DNA of 64,000 nucleotides from Myxococcales bacterium (GTDB lineage Bacteria; Myxococcota_A; Polyangia; Polyangiales; Ga0077539). The stretch is from positions 124,001-188,000 of the forward strand of contig JAEUKI010000055.1 of assembly GCA_016793325.1 (NCBI GenBank), given 5' to 3'. Under the pieces are notes generated by a model. That model saw only the letters and a list, made by a program, of their open reading frames with translations, had not been told where the DNA came from and ran no database searches. Positions 47,169-55,293 of the stretch are shown piece after piece. Position numbers and translations under genes: made by a program. The first letter of the stretch is position 1. Each line of letters opens with the position of its first letter.

Positions 47169-48132
47169 CGCGGCGGACGCGATGGCGCGCGATCGCGAAC
47201 GTGACGAACAGCGCGGCGATCCATGGCGAAGGGGATTTGCGAACGGGGCCCACCGAGCAGGTGAAATCGCGCCGCGCGCCGCCCGCGTCGCTCGCCGCGT
47301 CGAACGAGGCCGGGCGTCCCGAGTCGACGCGCACGCCGGAGTCGAAGCGTGAACCTGCGTCGATCGGCGGTGGAATCTCGCTCGGGAGCCGGCACTGGCC
47401 ACCGAAGCACGTTCGACCTGTGCACGCGATGCAGTCGGCGCTCGTCGTGCAGCTCGGGATTTCGCGAAATGTGCAGACGTTGCGGTTGCAGTAGTTGGAC
47501 CCGTTGCAGTCGGCGTTGGACGCGCAGCGCAATCCCTCTGTTCGAATGCAACCAACCCCCGGCTCGCACGTGAGACATCCCGGGCAGCTCGTGGGTGTGC
47601 AGTCGCGAATCGTGGGGCGCGGACGGCACTGTTCTCTCGTGCACACGAGGTCCGAATCGCAGGTCGCGCAATCCTCGTCGTTGCTGCATCGCGAAGGAAT
47701 CGCGCGAGGTCTGCACCGTCCCGCGGGAGCGCCGTCGCAGTACATTCCGCGTGGGCATTCGGCGTCCGCCGCGCAGCGAGCGCTGTTCGGGACGCTGCAG
47801 CCCACGCGCGGCAGGCACGTCTGGCATCCCGTGCACGCAGTTGCACACGTCACATCGCGCGTGGGCGTGAAGCACGCGCCGCGGACGCACACGCGCCCAG
47901 TGCAGGGAACGCAGTCGTTGTCCGACTCGCACTCGAAGGGCAACGGCTGCGCGATGCAGTAGCCCGAGCTCGAGCCCTCGGTCTCGCAGCGCTCGTTGCA
48001 CATGCACTGCGTCGCGTCCGTGCACCGACGCAAGGCGCCGGAGTCGAACGCGAAAATCTCTGCGCTCGCGGGGGTCGAAAACAGCGCGACAAACGCCGCG
48101 AGCACAACGCTGACGATTCGAGACGGTCCCAT
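47131..48132 (-). CDS. Cys-rich secreted protein with MYXO-CTERM-like tail
   Basis: The 333-residue product has a signal peptide (VVLAAFVALFSTPASA) and repeated Cys-rich modules of the type CTxxxCxxCxxxC (CNERCETEGSSSGYC, CPRGMYCDGAPAGRCRP, CNGSNYCNRNVC), probably disulfide-bonded. The C-terminus reads CSVG, a spacer, a hydrophobic stretch (PWIAALFVTFAIA) and RHRVRR, as in MYXO-CTERM sorting signals that anchor proteins to the myxobacterial surface. ATG 48132 is at the leader; the open frame further upstream is translated repeat DNA and is not part of the gene. Confidence 0.82.
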   Translation of the reverse strand: MGPSRIVSVVLAAFVALFSTPASAEIFAFDSGALRRCTDATQCMCNERCETEGSSSGYCIAQPLPFECESDNDCVPCTGRVCVRGACFTPTRDVTCATACTGCQTCLPRVGCSVPNSARCAADAECPRGMYCDGAPAGRCRPRAIPSRCSNDEDCATCDSDLVCTREQCRPRPTIRDCTPTSCPGCLTCEPGVGCIRTEGLRCASNADCNGSNYCNRNVCTFREIPSCTTSADCIACTGRTCFGGQCRLPSEIPPPIDAGSRFDSGVRVDSGRPASFDAASDAGGARRDFTCSVGPVRKSPSPWIAALFVTFAIARHRVRRATRAAEAPRPRA

Positions 48133-48292
48133 GGTGACCAAACGGTACCACGCAGGTTGGTGCGACTTCGATCCGCTTGGGGCTCGGCTCGGTGCCGACT
48201 GCGAACCGAGCTGCGGACCGACGGTCGGGCGCAACGGGGCCTGCGCTTCGCCGCGACGTTGTGATCGAACCCAACCACGTGAGAGCGGCTCC

Positions 48293-48581
48293 GCCTTCCG
48301 TTGGCGACACGCCACGCAAGAGTCCCAGGATATTTCCCAGGAGATGGCCCGATGCGTGTCTTCTTCCAACGGGGCGTCGACGGATTTTGCGACGCCTTCC
48401 GTTGGCGACACGCCACGCAAGAGTCCCGGGATATTTCCCAGGAGATGGCCCGATGCGTGTCTTCTTCCAACGGGGCGTCGATGGATTTCGCGACGCCTTC
48501 CGTTGGCGACACGCCACGCAAGAGTCCCAGGATATTTCCCAGGAGATGGCCCGATGCGTGTCTTCTTCCAACGGGGCGTCG
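48293..48581. repeat. Three tandem 87-bp hairpin-forming units, 101-bp period
   Basis: Units at 48293-48379, 48394-48480 and 48495-48581 differ by only one or two bases and are separated by 14-bp spacers. Each begins near CCGTTGG and ends near CCAACGG, with an inner stem GACACGC/GCGTGTC, so each can fold into a hairpin with a loop containing AGTCCCAGGATATTTCCC. The near identity points to recent duplication or homogenisation. Confidence 0.9.
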
Positions 48582-48610
48582 CGATCGCCCACGGGGAGCC
48601 GAGCGCGCGT

Positions 48611-48757
48611 CGCACCCACGCACCCTGCGCACCGACGGTCGCTCGTGGCGAAACGCACCCACGGACCCTGCGTCCGCGTCTTCCGCTTCGCTCCGCGCAC
48701 CCACGGACCCTGCGATTGCGCCTCGCGCGTTGCCGTCGCGCACCCACGGAGCCTGCG
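48611..48757. repeat. Four dispersed copies of a 19-bp motif
   Basis: CGCACCCACGGACCCTGCG or one- to two-base variants occur at 48611, 48654, 48696 and 48739, about every 43 bases, each with CGCA...TGCG ends. They lie between the hairpin repeats and the start of the hypothetical gene at 48862. The spacing of about four helical turns could suit protein binding, but no function is known. Confidence 0.8.
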
Positions 48758-48861
48758 CTCGACAAAAATCTCTCGCCCGACGCAACCACGATGGGTGCCC
48801 TCTCGATGAGCCCCGTCGCGCGACGCGGAGACCTCTGCGTTTCGCGCGATGGAGGCTCATC

Positions 48862-49713
48862 GTGGATGGCGGTTCTCTCTCGTCGGTGGTCGTTACGAAC
48901 AGCGCTGAATTCGAGGCGACCCGCGCCGAGCGCGCGGCCATCGCGAAGCCCGCGCGAACGACGTTCAACGTCGTGTCCGCGTACGTCGTCGTCGGAACGT
49001 CGCTCCCGCGGATTCGCGCATACACAGAGCAGCTCGCGTCGATCGGCGCGTTCGACCTGACGCTGCTCGATCGGGTGCTCGTGTACGGGCGCGCTGCGAT
49101 CTATGCGCTCCAGCGCGAGCTCGTGCTCAGTCCCCCCAAGAGCGAGGCGCACCCGAAGCTCGTTCGAGAGATGGAGCGGCTCCACAACCGCCTCTTCGGC
49201 ACAGCGAAGTACCTCGTCGCGATGGGCCTGATGGACGAAGGGATTCTCTCCGCCGCGCGCTCTGGCACGTCCGTCGTCGCCCGCGCGGTCGACCTCGGAA
49301 CGATCGCCATCGAGTTCAACGCCGAACGCGCTCGCCTCGGCTCGCAGTTGATCCTCACGGTCGAAGAGGTCGCTCGCGCCGGCGCGATCTCGCGCGAGAT
49401 CATCGAGTCGCTCGCGGCTCGAACGGTCGCCGAGCGCACGCCGTCGGAGTTCAAGCACGACCGCCAGCGTGCGGCGACGGTGTTTCTCGAAGCGTGGGAC
49501 GAGATTCGCCGCGCGGTTCACTGGGTTCGCTGGCACGAGGGCGACGCGAGCGAGCTGGCTCCCTCGCTCTTCGACACCGCGGACCGCCGCGCGTACAAAG
49601 CGCGAAAGGGCCGCGCGCGAAAGGAGCGCTCGGACAACGGTGAGCCCAAGAACGGGACGACCGACGAACGCGCGCCGACGGACGAGCGCGTGTCGGGAGG
49701 AGATCCCGCGTGA
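48862..49713 (+). CDS. Hypothetical helical protein
   Basis: The 283-residue protein looks mainly helical (TLLDRVLVYGRAAIYALQRE, LVREMERLHNRLFGTAKYL, GAISREIIESLAARTVAERT) and ends in a charged, disordered tail (ARKGRARKERSDNGEPKNGT). There is no signal peptide or TM segment. GTG 48862 is strongly supported by GGAGG at 48851-48855 with six-base spacing, and the frame before it is repeat DNA. I do not recognise the family. It is flanked on both sides by repeat-rich DNA. Confidence 0.7.
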   Translation: MDGGSLSSVVVTNSAEFEATRAERAAIAKPARTTFNVVSAYVVVGTSLPRIRAYTEQLASIGAFDLTLLDRVLVYGRAAIYALQRELVLSPPKSEAHPKLVREMERLHNRLFGTAKYLVAMGLMDEGILSAARSGTSVVARAVDLGTIAIEFNAERARLGSQLILTVEEVARAGAISREIIESLAARTVAERTPSEFKHDRQRAATVFLEAWDEIRRAVHWVRWHEGDASELAPSLFDTADRRAYKARKGRARKERSDNGEPKNGTTDERAPTDERVSGGDPA

Positions 49714-49756
49714 GCGGTGCACAGGAGCGAGCCGAGTGCGAATCGAGCCGAGCGGC

Positions 49757-49912
49757 GGGCGCATGCAACGAGTGCAACGGGCGCATGCAACGAGTGCAGC
49801 GATTCGACCGCGGCGGGCGCATGCAACGAGTGCAGCGATTCGACCGCGGCGGGCGCATGCAACGAGTGCATATCGAGTCGAGCGCCGGCAGCGGGCGCAT
49901 GAAACGAGTGCA
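49757..49912. repeat. Five copies of a 20-bp unit
   Basis: GGGCGCATGCAACGAGTGCA occurs at 49757, 49779, 49815, 49851 and, with one substitution, 49893. Copies 3 and 4 share a 36-bp period with the spacer GCGATTCGACCGCGGC. The last copy is the left end of the dispersed 80-bp element, and the same 20-mer also opens the distant copy at 28026. Confidence 0.88.
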
Positions 49913-49972
49913 TGCGCATGAGCGCCGTGTGCGGCGGGGCGTCACGGGCCAAGGCGCCCGGACGCCGAGGAG
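49893..49972. repeat. Dispersed 77-80-bp intergenic repeat, copy 2
   Basis: It matches 28026-28102 over its length with a three-base gap and a few substitutions, including identical GCGTCACGGGCC and CCGGACGCCGAGGAG ends. It directly adjoins the 26-bp array that starts at 49974. Confidence 0.85.
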
Positions 49973-49973
49973 C

Positions 49974-50628
49974 GATCGAGACGATCGCGTGGAAAACACG
50001 CGTCACGCAATCGCGTGGGAAACGCGCGTGACGCGATCGCGAGGGAAACGAGCGTCGCGCGCTCCCGATGAAACACGATTCACGCGATCGCGAGGGAAAC
50101 ACGCGTCACGCAATCGCGTGGCGAAACACGCGTCACGCAATCGCGAGGAAAACGAGCGTCACGCAATCGCGAGGAAAACGAGCGTGGCGCGATCGCGAGG
50201 GAAACACGATCGACGCGATCCCCGTTGGCATAGCCAACGGGCTGGGCCGCCTCGAGGACGAGGCGGAGATGTGGCGCAGAGCGCCACCGGAGAGGTGCGC
50301 GTTGACGACCAGATCGACGACGCAAACGTGTTCGCCCGCGTAAATTGTGTCGCCGGCGTGAACGACGTTGCGAATGCGCGCTCGCTCGTCGTCTCGATCG
50401 CTCCGCCGCTCGCGCGCTGGTCCGGCTTCGCCGGACATCTCCGCCTCGTCTTCGAGGCGGCCCGGCCCGTTGGCTACGCCAACGGGGATCGCGTGAATCG
50501 TGTTTCATCGGGAGCGCGCGACGCTCGTTTTCCTCGCGATCGCGCCACGCTCGTTTTCCTCGCGATTGCGTGACGCTCGTTTTCCTCGCGATTGCGTGAC
50601 GCTCGTTTTCCTCGCGATTGCGTGACGC
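49974..50628. repeat. Inverted pair of 26-bp repeat arrays flanking mirrored hairpin triplets
   Basis: The left side (49974-50207) is nine head-to-tail units near GCGTCACGCAATCGCGAGG plus A-rich ends, 25-27 bp each and without spacers. Hairpins follow at 50221-50241 (CCCGTTGGC/GCCAACGGG), 50247-50266 (CCGCCTCG/CGAGGCGG) and 50271-50287 (GTGGCGC/GCGCCAC). The right side is the mirror: hairpins 50420-50436, 50441-50460 and 50466-50486, then five or more inverted 26-bp units to 50628. The centre of symmetry is near 50353. The third hairpin differs in sequence between sides but keeps a perfect 7-bp stem. Confidence 0.88.
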
Positions 50629-50675
50629 GTGTTTCTTCGCTCGCTGCCTTCCCCTTCGCTCGCGGCCCGGTCTCG

Positions 50676-51452
50676 CTACCCGCGGAGCTCGTCGCGCAGG
50701 GCACGCTCGAGCGGCGCGTAGCCCGAGAGATCCGGCGACTCGACGCCCTCTGCGCCGAAGACGTCGCGCAAGAGCGAGTGGTGCTCGTGTGCTTCGGCGG
50801 CGCCGCGCACCGAGTCGATCCACGCGTCGAGCGGAGGCGCTCCCTTGCGTCGCACGCGCGCGAGGACGTCGCCCGCGATCGGCTCGCTCACGGCCAACAC
50901 CCGCACGCGATCCGCGCCGGTCCACCCCGCGCGAACGACGGTCTTGAACGCGTCCACCGAGCAGAACACTCCGCCGATGTCCGCGCGATCGAGCGCGATC
51001 GCTTCGAGCACGTTCGAGTACGAGCCGAACATCCGTTGCCAGAGGTCTCGATCGGGGTGCACGCCCGCTTCGCGAAGGAGCTTTCGCGGCATCAGGTAGC
51101 CCGCGGCGCTCCACGGGTCGACCCACGCTGCGCGGGCGCCGGTGACGTCGTCGAGGCGCGCGTAGGGCGCCTTGTCCGCGCACACGATCGCGGCGCTGTA
51201 GCTGCCGGTTCCTGCGCGGCGGAGGGTGAAGATGGGCTCGACGGCGTCGAGGGACGCGGCGCGCACGAAGGTCACCGGCGGAAGCCACGCGGCGTCCACC
51301 GCGTGATCGCTGACGGCCGCGAGGAGCTCGGCGTAGTTCGCGCACGAGACCCACTCGGTTGGCTGCGTGACGGCGGACCAACGCGCGAGCAACGACCGCT
51401 GCGTGAGCAGCTTCGTCGTCGGAACAAAAGCAAGTCGCACTCTCTCGGACAT
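50676..51452 (-). CDS. PhnD-like periplasmic-binding-fold protein without signal peptide
   Basis: The 258-residue protein resembles the phosphate/phosphonate-binding PhnD group (type II periplasmic fold): an opening VRLAFVPTTKL, YAELLAAVSDHAVDAAWLPP and GSYSNVLEAIALDRADIGGV. Unlike ABC-transporter PhnD it has no export signal, and no phn transporter genes are adjacent. It may therefore bind a small ligand in the cytoplasm. It is divergent from the zinc-ribbon/DUF350 operon with 72 bases between starts. Confidence 0.72.
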   Translation of the reverse strand: MSERVRLAFVPTTKLLTQRSLLARWSAVTQPTEWVSCANYAELLAAVSDHAVDAAWLPPVTFVRAASLDAVEPIFTLRRAGTGSYSAAIVCADKAPYARLDDVTGARAAWVDPWSAAGYLMPRKLLREAGVHPDRDLWQRMFGSYSNVLEAIALDRADIGGVFCSVDAFKTVVRAGWTGADRVRVLAVSEPIAGDVLARVRRKGAPPLDAWIDSVRGAAEAHEHHSLLRDVFGAEGVESPDLSGYAPLERALRDELRG

Positions 51453-51524
51453 CTCGAGAACGGGCGGTGATCGTACCGCACCGCGCGCGGTCCGAAGTGC
51501 TACGCTCGCGAGCAAAAGACCCCT

Positions 51525-52616
51525 ATGGCCAAACCCTGGACGATCGTTGGAGGAACGGGCTTCGACCTCGAGGACATCGACAACCCTCGCACCCGCGAGA
51601 TGGAGTGCCCGTCGTGCAAACGCTGGGTGCGCTTCGTCGAGAAGGACCTCGTGAAGAACCTCAAGGTGTTCGGGGTTTCGGTCATCGGCGTCGAGGATCC
51701 CAAGCGCGTCTTCGCGTGCCCTTCGTGCAACACGGCGATCGAGCCGCCCGAGGACGCGGGGCTCTCCAAGAGCGACCCGCGCATCGCGGCGCTCGAGCGA
51801 AAGCGCGCAAAGCTCGAAGACGACGAGGAGATCTGGCGGCGGCGCGTCGAGCTCGCGGAGAAGCGCGGCGACGACGTGCTCGCCAACGAGGCGCGCTCGG
51901 TCGTCGAGCGAGCCCGCGAAGAGCGCGAGAAGATCGACCGCGAGATCGCCAAGCTCACCGCGTGGGAGGACGAGCGGGACGAGAAGCCCGTCGTGGTCGC
52001 CCGGGTGAAGTCCGGCTCGGGCGCGCTCGAGACCGAAGGGCCCTCGCTCGACAAGGCGTTCGCCACGCTGAAGAGCAAGCTCTCGGGCGTCGCGGACGCG
52101 GTGAAATCCGCCGGTGAATCCGTTGGCGAATCGCTGAAGGGCGACGACGACGGAGCGCGCCGCGACGAGCCCAAGCGCTCTCCGTTGCTCTCGTCGTCCG
52201 AGGCCAACGAAGCGCGAAAGCGCGAGGCGCTGATCGAGCAAGCCGCAGAGCAAGAGTTCGCGGCGCTCAAGGCGCGGCTCAAGCCCGGATCGGTCGCGGC
52301 GGGGAGCAGCGCGACCGGCTCGTCGGGAGAGCCGTCGTCCGCTACGGGGGCGTCGGGCGGCGCTTCGGGGGAGCCGTCGTCGGGCGGCGAACCGGGCGAC
52401 CAGTCCCGCGGCGGCGGCGACGACTTCGCGCGAAGCGCCGTGTCGAGCGCCGAGCTCGGGTTGGGGATGGACTACGTTCCCGGCCCCAAGACAGCGCCGT
52501 CGGCGCCGTCGACCAGCGGTGGCGGTGGCGGCGGTGGTGGCGGTGGGGCTCCCCCGCCCGATGACGACGACCCGGTGGCGGCGTTGAAGCGCAAGCTCAA
52601 GAAGCCGAGTCCGTGA
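51525..52616 (+). CDS. Zinc-ribbon/coiled-coil protein of the DUF350 operon
   Basis: The 363-residue protein has a zinc-binding head (C28, C31, C65, C68). A charged coiled coil follows (about 80-155, RAKLEDDEEIWRRRVELAEK). A long Ser/Gly/Asp-rich tail includes a run of ten glycines before APPPDDDDPVAALKRKLKK. There is no membrane segment. It leads a tightly overlapping run of five genes (GTGA with DUF350 next), which suggests a cytoplasmic scaffold for a membrane complex. The head is not assigned to a known family. Confidence 0.75.
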   Translation: MAKPWTIVGGTGFDLEDIDNPRTREMECPSCKRWVRFVEKDLVKNLKVFGVSVIGVEDPKRVFACPSCNTAIEPPEDAGLSKSDPRIAALERKRAKLEDDEEIWRRRVELAEKRGDDVLANEARSVVERAREEREKIDREIAKLTAWEDERDEKPVVVARVKSGSGALETEGPSLDKAFATLKSKLSGVADAVKSAGESVGESLKGDDDGARRDEPKRSPLLSSSEANEARKREALIEQAAEQEFAALKARLKPGSVAAGSSATGSSGEPSSATGASGGASGEPSSGGEPGDQSRGGGDDFARSAVSSAELGLGMDYVPGPKTAPSAPSTSGGGGGGGGGGAPPPDDDDPVAALKRKLKKPSP

Positions 52617-52918
52617 TACAAGCGTTGTCGGAAACGGCACGCATGACGATCAACGCACTCGAATTGCTCGCGCAGGCCACGAACGCTGGCGCGGAGGGGC
52701 TCTCGGTTTCTGCGCTCGTGCGCGGGGTCGTCGGCTCGCTCGTGTACTCGACGGTGGGGCTGGTGATGTTCGCGATCGCGTTCTTCATCATCAACAAGAC
52801 CGTTCCGTTCTCGATCCGCAAAGAGATCGAAGACGACCAGAACACCTCGCTCGGCATCGTGATCGCCGCGGTGATCATCGGCATCGCGATGATCGTGTCC
52901 GCCGCGGTTCACGGGTGA
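52613..52918 (+). CDS. DUF350 family membrane protein
   Basis: The 101-residue product has hydrophobic segments around 35-60 (GSLVYSTVGLVMFAIAFFII) and 79-99 (LGIVIAAVIIGIAMIVSAAV) with a charged loop PFSIRKEIEDDQNTS between them, the pattern of DUF350 (YjfL-like) proteins, though on the short side. From published comparative genomics, DUF350 proteins often neighbour PspA-like and spermidine-synthase-like genes in envelope-stress contexts. The GTG 52613 overlaps the previous stop; ATG 52643 is an alternative. The next gene overlaps its stop by four bases. Confidence 0.8.
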   Translation: MIQALSETARMTINALELLAQATNAGAEGLSVSALVRGVVGSLVYSTVGLVMFAIAFFIINKTVPFSIRKEIEDDQNTSLGIVIAAVIIGIAMIVSAAVHG

Positions 52919-53640
52919 GCGAAGCGCCCTCGACCGACGGCGACGATTCACCGCGGGGCAACGCCGCGCTCGCGATCGCGCTCGTGGTCGCGACGTGCGG
53001 CCTCGTGTACGAGCTGCTCGCGAGCACCATCGCGAGCTGGGTCCTCGGCGACACCGTGGGGCAGTTCGCGACCGTGATCGGGCTCTATCTCGCCGCGATG
53101 GGCGTGGGGTCGTACGTGTCCGAGAAGCTCGAGCGCGACGTGACGACCCGCTTCGTCGTGATCGAGCTCGCGCTCGCGATCGTGGGCGGTCTGTCCGTTC
53201 CGCTGTTGTTTCTCGTGTTCGATCGCGTGGCGACGTTTCGCGCGCTGCTCTACAGCTCGGTCTTCGTGATCGGCGCGCTCGTCGGCATGGAGATCCCGTT
53301 GCTGCTCAGGGTCCTCGGCGAGCGCGCGAGCTTTCGTCACGTCGTCGCGCGGGTGCTCGCCTTCGATCACTTGGGCTCCCTGCTCGGGTCCATCGCGTTT
53401 GCCTTCTGGCTCGCGCCCAAAGCAGGCGCCCTTCGAACGGGGCTCCTCGTCGGCGCGCTCAACGCCCTCGCGGCCCTCGCGAGCACGTGGGCCCTCGCGC
53501 CCGTGCGTCGCCCTGTGCTCCTTCGCGCGGTGTCCGTCACGATCCTCTCGGGCCTCGCGGCGCTCGTCTTCGTGGCTCCGTCGCTCGAGCGCGCGGTCGA
53601 CCGCGACGACGTGGGCGCCGACAGCGCGAGGCGACGATGA
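52915..53640 (+). CDS. Membrane half of a polyamine aminopropyltransferase, catalytic domain absent
   Basis: The 241-residue product is almost all membrane helices. It begins with the sequence typical of the N-terminal domain of membrane-anchored spermidine-synthase-like proteins (CGLVYELLASTIASWVLGDT, then QFATVIGLYLAAMGVGSYVS). In those proteins a soluble aminopropyltransferase domain of about 280 residues follows. Here the protein stops after DDVGADSARRR and the next gene begins in ATGA overlap, so no catalytic domain is encoded. It may be a membrane scaffold or the product of domain loss. Confidence 0.82.
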   Translation: MSEAPSTDGDDSPRGNAALAIALVVATCGLVYELLASTIASWVLGDTVGQFATVIGLYLAAMGVGSYVSEKLERDVTTRFVVIELALAIVGGLSVPLLFLVFDRVATFRALLYSSVFVIGALVGMEIPLLLRVLGERASFRHVVARVLAFDHLGSLLGSIAFAFWLAPKAGALRTGLLVGALNALAALASTWALAPVRRPVLLRAVSVTILSGLAALVFVAPSLERAVDRDDVGADSARRR

Positions 53641-55292
53641 GCTCTCTGGGTCCGTCGAGCCGACGCGAGGCGCTCGCGATCTTGCTCGGAGCTCCGCTCG
53701 CGGCGATCGCCTGTCGTCGCGCGCCGATCTTGTCGTTCGACGGGCGAATCGTCGGGCAAGACGTCTCGCACGCGCACGCGCTTCGCGAGGGGCCGATGCC
53801 CGCCGAGCGTTGGCGCAACGCGACCGAGGTTCGCTCGCGCTTCGTCGTGGTCGGCGCGGGGCCTGCGGGGCTCTCGTGCGCGTGGACCCTCGCGCGCGAG
53901 CTGCGCGATCGAAGCGCCGTCACCGTGCTCGAGCTCGAGTCGGACCCGGGCGGAACGTCGCGAAGCGGAGAGAGCTCGGTGAGCGCGTTTCCTTGGGGCG
54001 CGCACTATGTTCCGACGCCGGGCGCGCACAACGAGACGTTCGTGTCGCTCTTGCGAGAGATGGGCGTGATCGAGTCGCTCGACCGCGAGGGACACCCCGT
54101 CGTGGCCGAGCAGTATCTCGTGCGCGACCTCGACGAGCGGCTGTGGTTTCACGGGCAATGGCGCGAGGGGCTCTATCCCGCGGACGGCGCGAGCGAAGAC
54201 GACCTCGCGCAGTGGCGGCGATTTCAGAGCGAAGTCGACGCGTGGGTTCGTCGTCGCGACCGCGAGGGACGGCGGCCGTTCGTGCTTCCGACGACGCTCG
54301 CGAGCGACGAGCCCGAGGCGCGCGCGCTCGACGGGCGATCGATCACCGCGTGGCTCGATGAACGACGGTTCACTTCGGCGCGGCTGCGTTGGATGGTGGA
54401 CTACGCGTGCCGCGACGACTACGGGCTGCGCGCCGAGCACACGAGCGCGTGGGCGGGGCTCTTCTACTTCGCGTCGCGCGTGCAGAGGCCGGGCGCAGCG
54501 GCCGAAGAGCTCATCGCGTTTCCCGAGGGAAACGGGCGCTTCGTGAAGCACTTCGCCGACGCGCTCGGCGACCGCGTCCGTTGTGCGACCATGGTTCACC
54601 ACGTCGTGCTCGAGCCCGATGGAACGGCGAGCGTCCTCGCCGTGCGCCTCGCGACCGGAGCGCTCGAGCGACACCGTTGCGAGCGCGTGGTGGTGGCGGT
54701 TCCGCGGTTCGTCGCGGATCGAATCGTCCCTGCGAGCGTGGCGGGCGACCCGTCGTTGCGCGCGCGCACGGCGGACTACTCGCCGTGGCTCGTGTGCAAT
54801 CTGCACCTCCGCGATCGACTGTTTCGCGACGGAGGCGGGCTCGAGATGGCGTGGGACAACGTGCTCTACGACTCGCCGGCGCTTGGTTATGTGTGCGCGA
54901 CGCACCAATCGCTGCGCGACCACGGACCGACGGTGCTCACGTGGTATCTGCCGATGTGCGGCGAGGATCCCAACGCCGAGCGTCGAAAGCTCTTCGCGAT
55001 GGACTGGCGCGCGTGCGCGGACGCGGCCGTGAGCGACATCGTTCGCGCGCACCCGGACCTCGCGCGGGTCCTCGAGCGCGTCGACGTGATGCGCTGGGGG
55101 CACGCGATGCCGCGGCCCACCGTGGGGCACCTCGCGCGCCGCGCGCCGAGCGAGCCTGCGTCGAGCGACCCGCGCGTGCTGTTCGCGCACACCGATCGCT
55201 CGGGCCTCGCGCTCTTCGAAGAGGCCCTCGACCGTGGAACGCGCGCCGCCCGCGCCCTCCTCGCGCCGCGCATCACCGCCGCCGGGACGTGA
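53637..55292 (+). CDS. FAD-dependent amine-oxidase-like oxidoreductase, exported
   Basis: The 551-residue protein starts with a Tat-like twin-Arg leader (SRREALAILLGAPLAAIAC) ending in a possible lipobox Cys26. The dinucleotide-binding motif VVVGAGPAGLSCAWTL follows, and then the NAD(P)/FAD amine-oxidase-type framework (DPGGTSRSG, LIAFPEGNGRFVKHFADAL). This family is found beside aminopropyltransferase genes in other genomes (from memory). A role in oxidising a polyamine or lipid at the membrane is possible but unproven. ATG 53637 overlaps the preceding stop; the next gene follows two bases later. Confidence 0.85.
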   Translation: MSSLGPSSRREALAILLGAPLAAIACRRAPILSFDGRIVGQDVSHAHALREGPMPAERWRNATEVRSRFVVVGAGPAGLSCAWTLARELRDRSAVTVLELESDPGGTSRSGESSVSAFPWGAHYVPTPGAHNETFVSLLREMGVIESLDREGHPVVAEQYLVRDLDERLWFHGQWREGLYPADGASEDDLAQWRRFQSEVDAWVRRRDREGRRPFVLPTTLASDEPEARALDGRSITAWLDERRFTSARLRWMVDYACRDDYGLRAEHTSAWAGLFYFASRVQRPGAAAEELIAFPEGNGRFVKHFADALGDRVRCATMVHHVVLEPDGTASVLAVRLATGALERHRCERVVVAVPRFVADRIVPASVAGDPSLRARTADYSPWLVCNLHLRDRLFRDGGGLEMAWDNVLYDSPALGYVCATHQSLRDHGPTVLTWYLPMCGEDPNAERRKLFAMDWRACADAAVSDIVRAHPDLARVLERVDVMRWGHAMPRPTVGHLARRAPSEPASSDPRVLFAHTDRSGLALFEEALDRGTRAARALLAPRITAAGT

Positions 55293-55293
55293 C

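Larger units (their letters stand above)
48133..48861. other. Divergent intergenic region with two tandem repeat sets
   Basis: About 729 bases separate the divergent starts of the Cys-rich protein and a hypothetical gene. Three 87-bp units with 101-bp period (48293-48581) and four 19-bp copies (48611-48757) fill the centre. Open frames through it on both strands translate the repeats into low-complexity Arg/Pro/Gly peptides and are not credible genes. Confidence 0.7.
49714..50675. other. Convergent intergenic region filled by repeat arrays
   Basis: About 962 bases between two convergent genes. It contains five copies of a 20-bp unit (49757-49912), copy 2 of a dispersed element (49893-49972), and a large inverted arrangement of 26-bp arrays and hairpins (49974-50628). 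I see no credible gene; the open frames translate repeats. Confidence 0.75.

Noticed and set aside
48133..48861. Small genes within the hairpin repeats
   Set aside because: Predicted peptides are translations of the repeated DNA in several frames, with no start signals or protein-like composition.
49974..50628. CRISPR-like array
   Set aside because: The 26-bp units are head to tail without unique spacers, occur in both orientations and have no cas genes nearby.
50080..51381. Long minus-strand open frame running through the repeat array into the PhnD-like region
   Set aside because: It translates repeats into Arg-rich peptide and is out of frame with the recognisable PhnD-like protein; high GC content removes stop codons.
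53560..53660. Frameshift splitting a full aminopropyltransferase
   Set aside because: The sequence right after the stop encodes the twin-Arg leader of the oxidoreductase, and no catalytic aminopropyltransferase motifs appear in any frame nearby.
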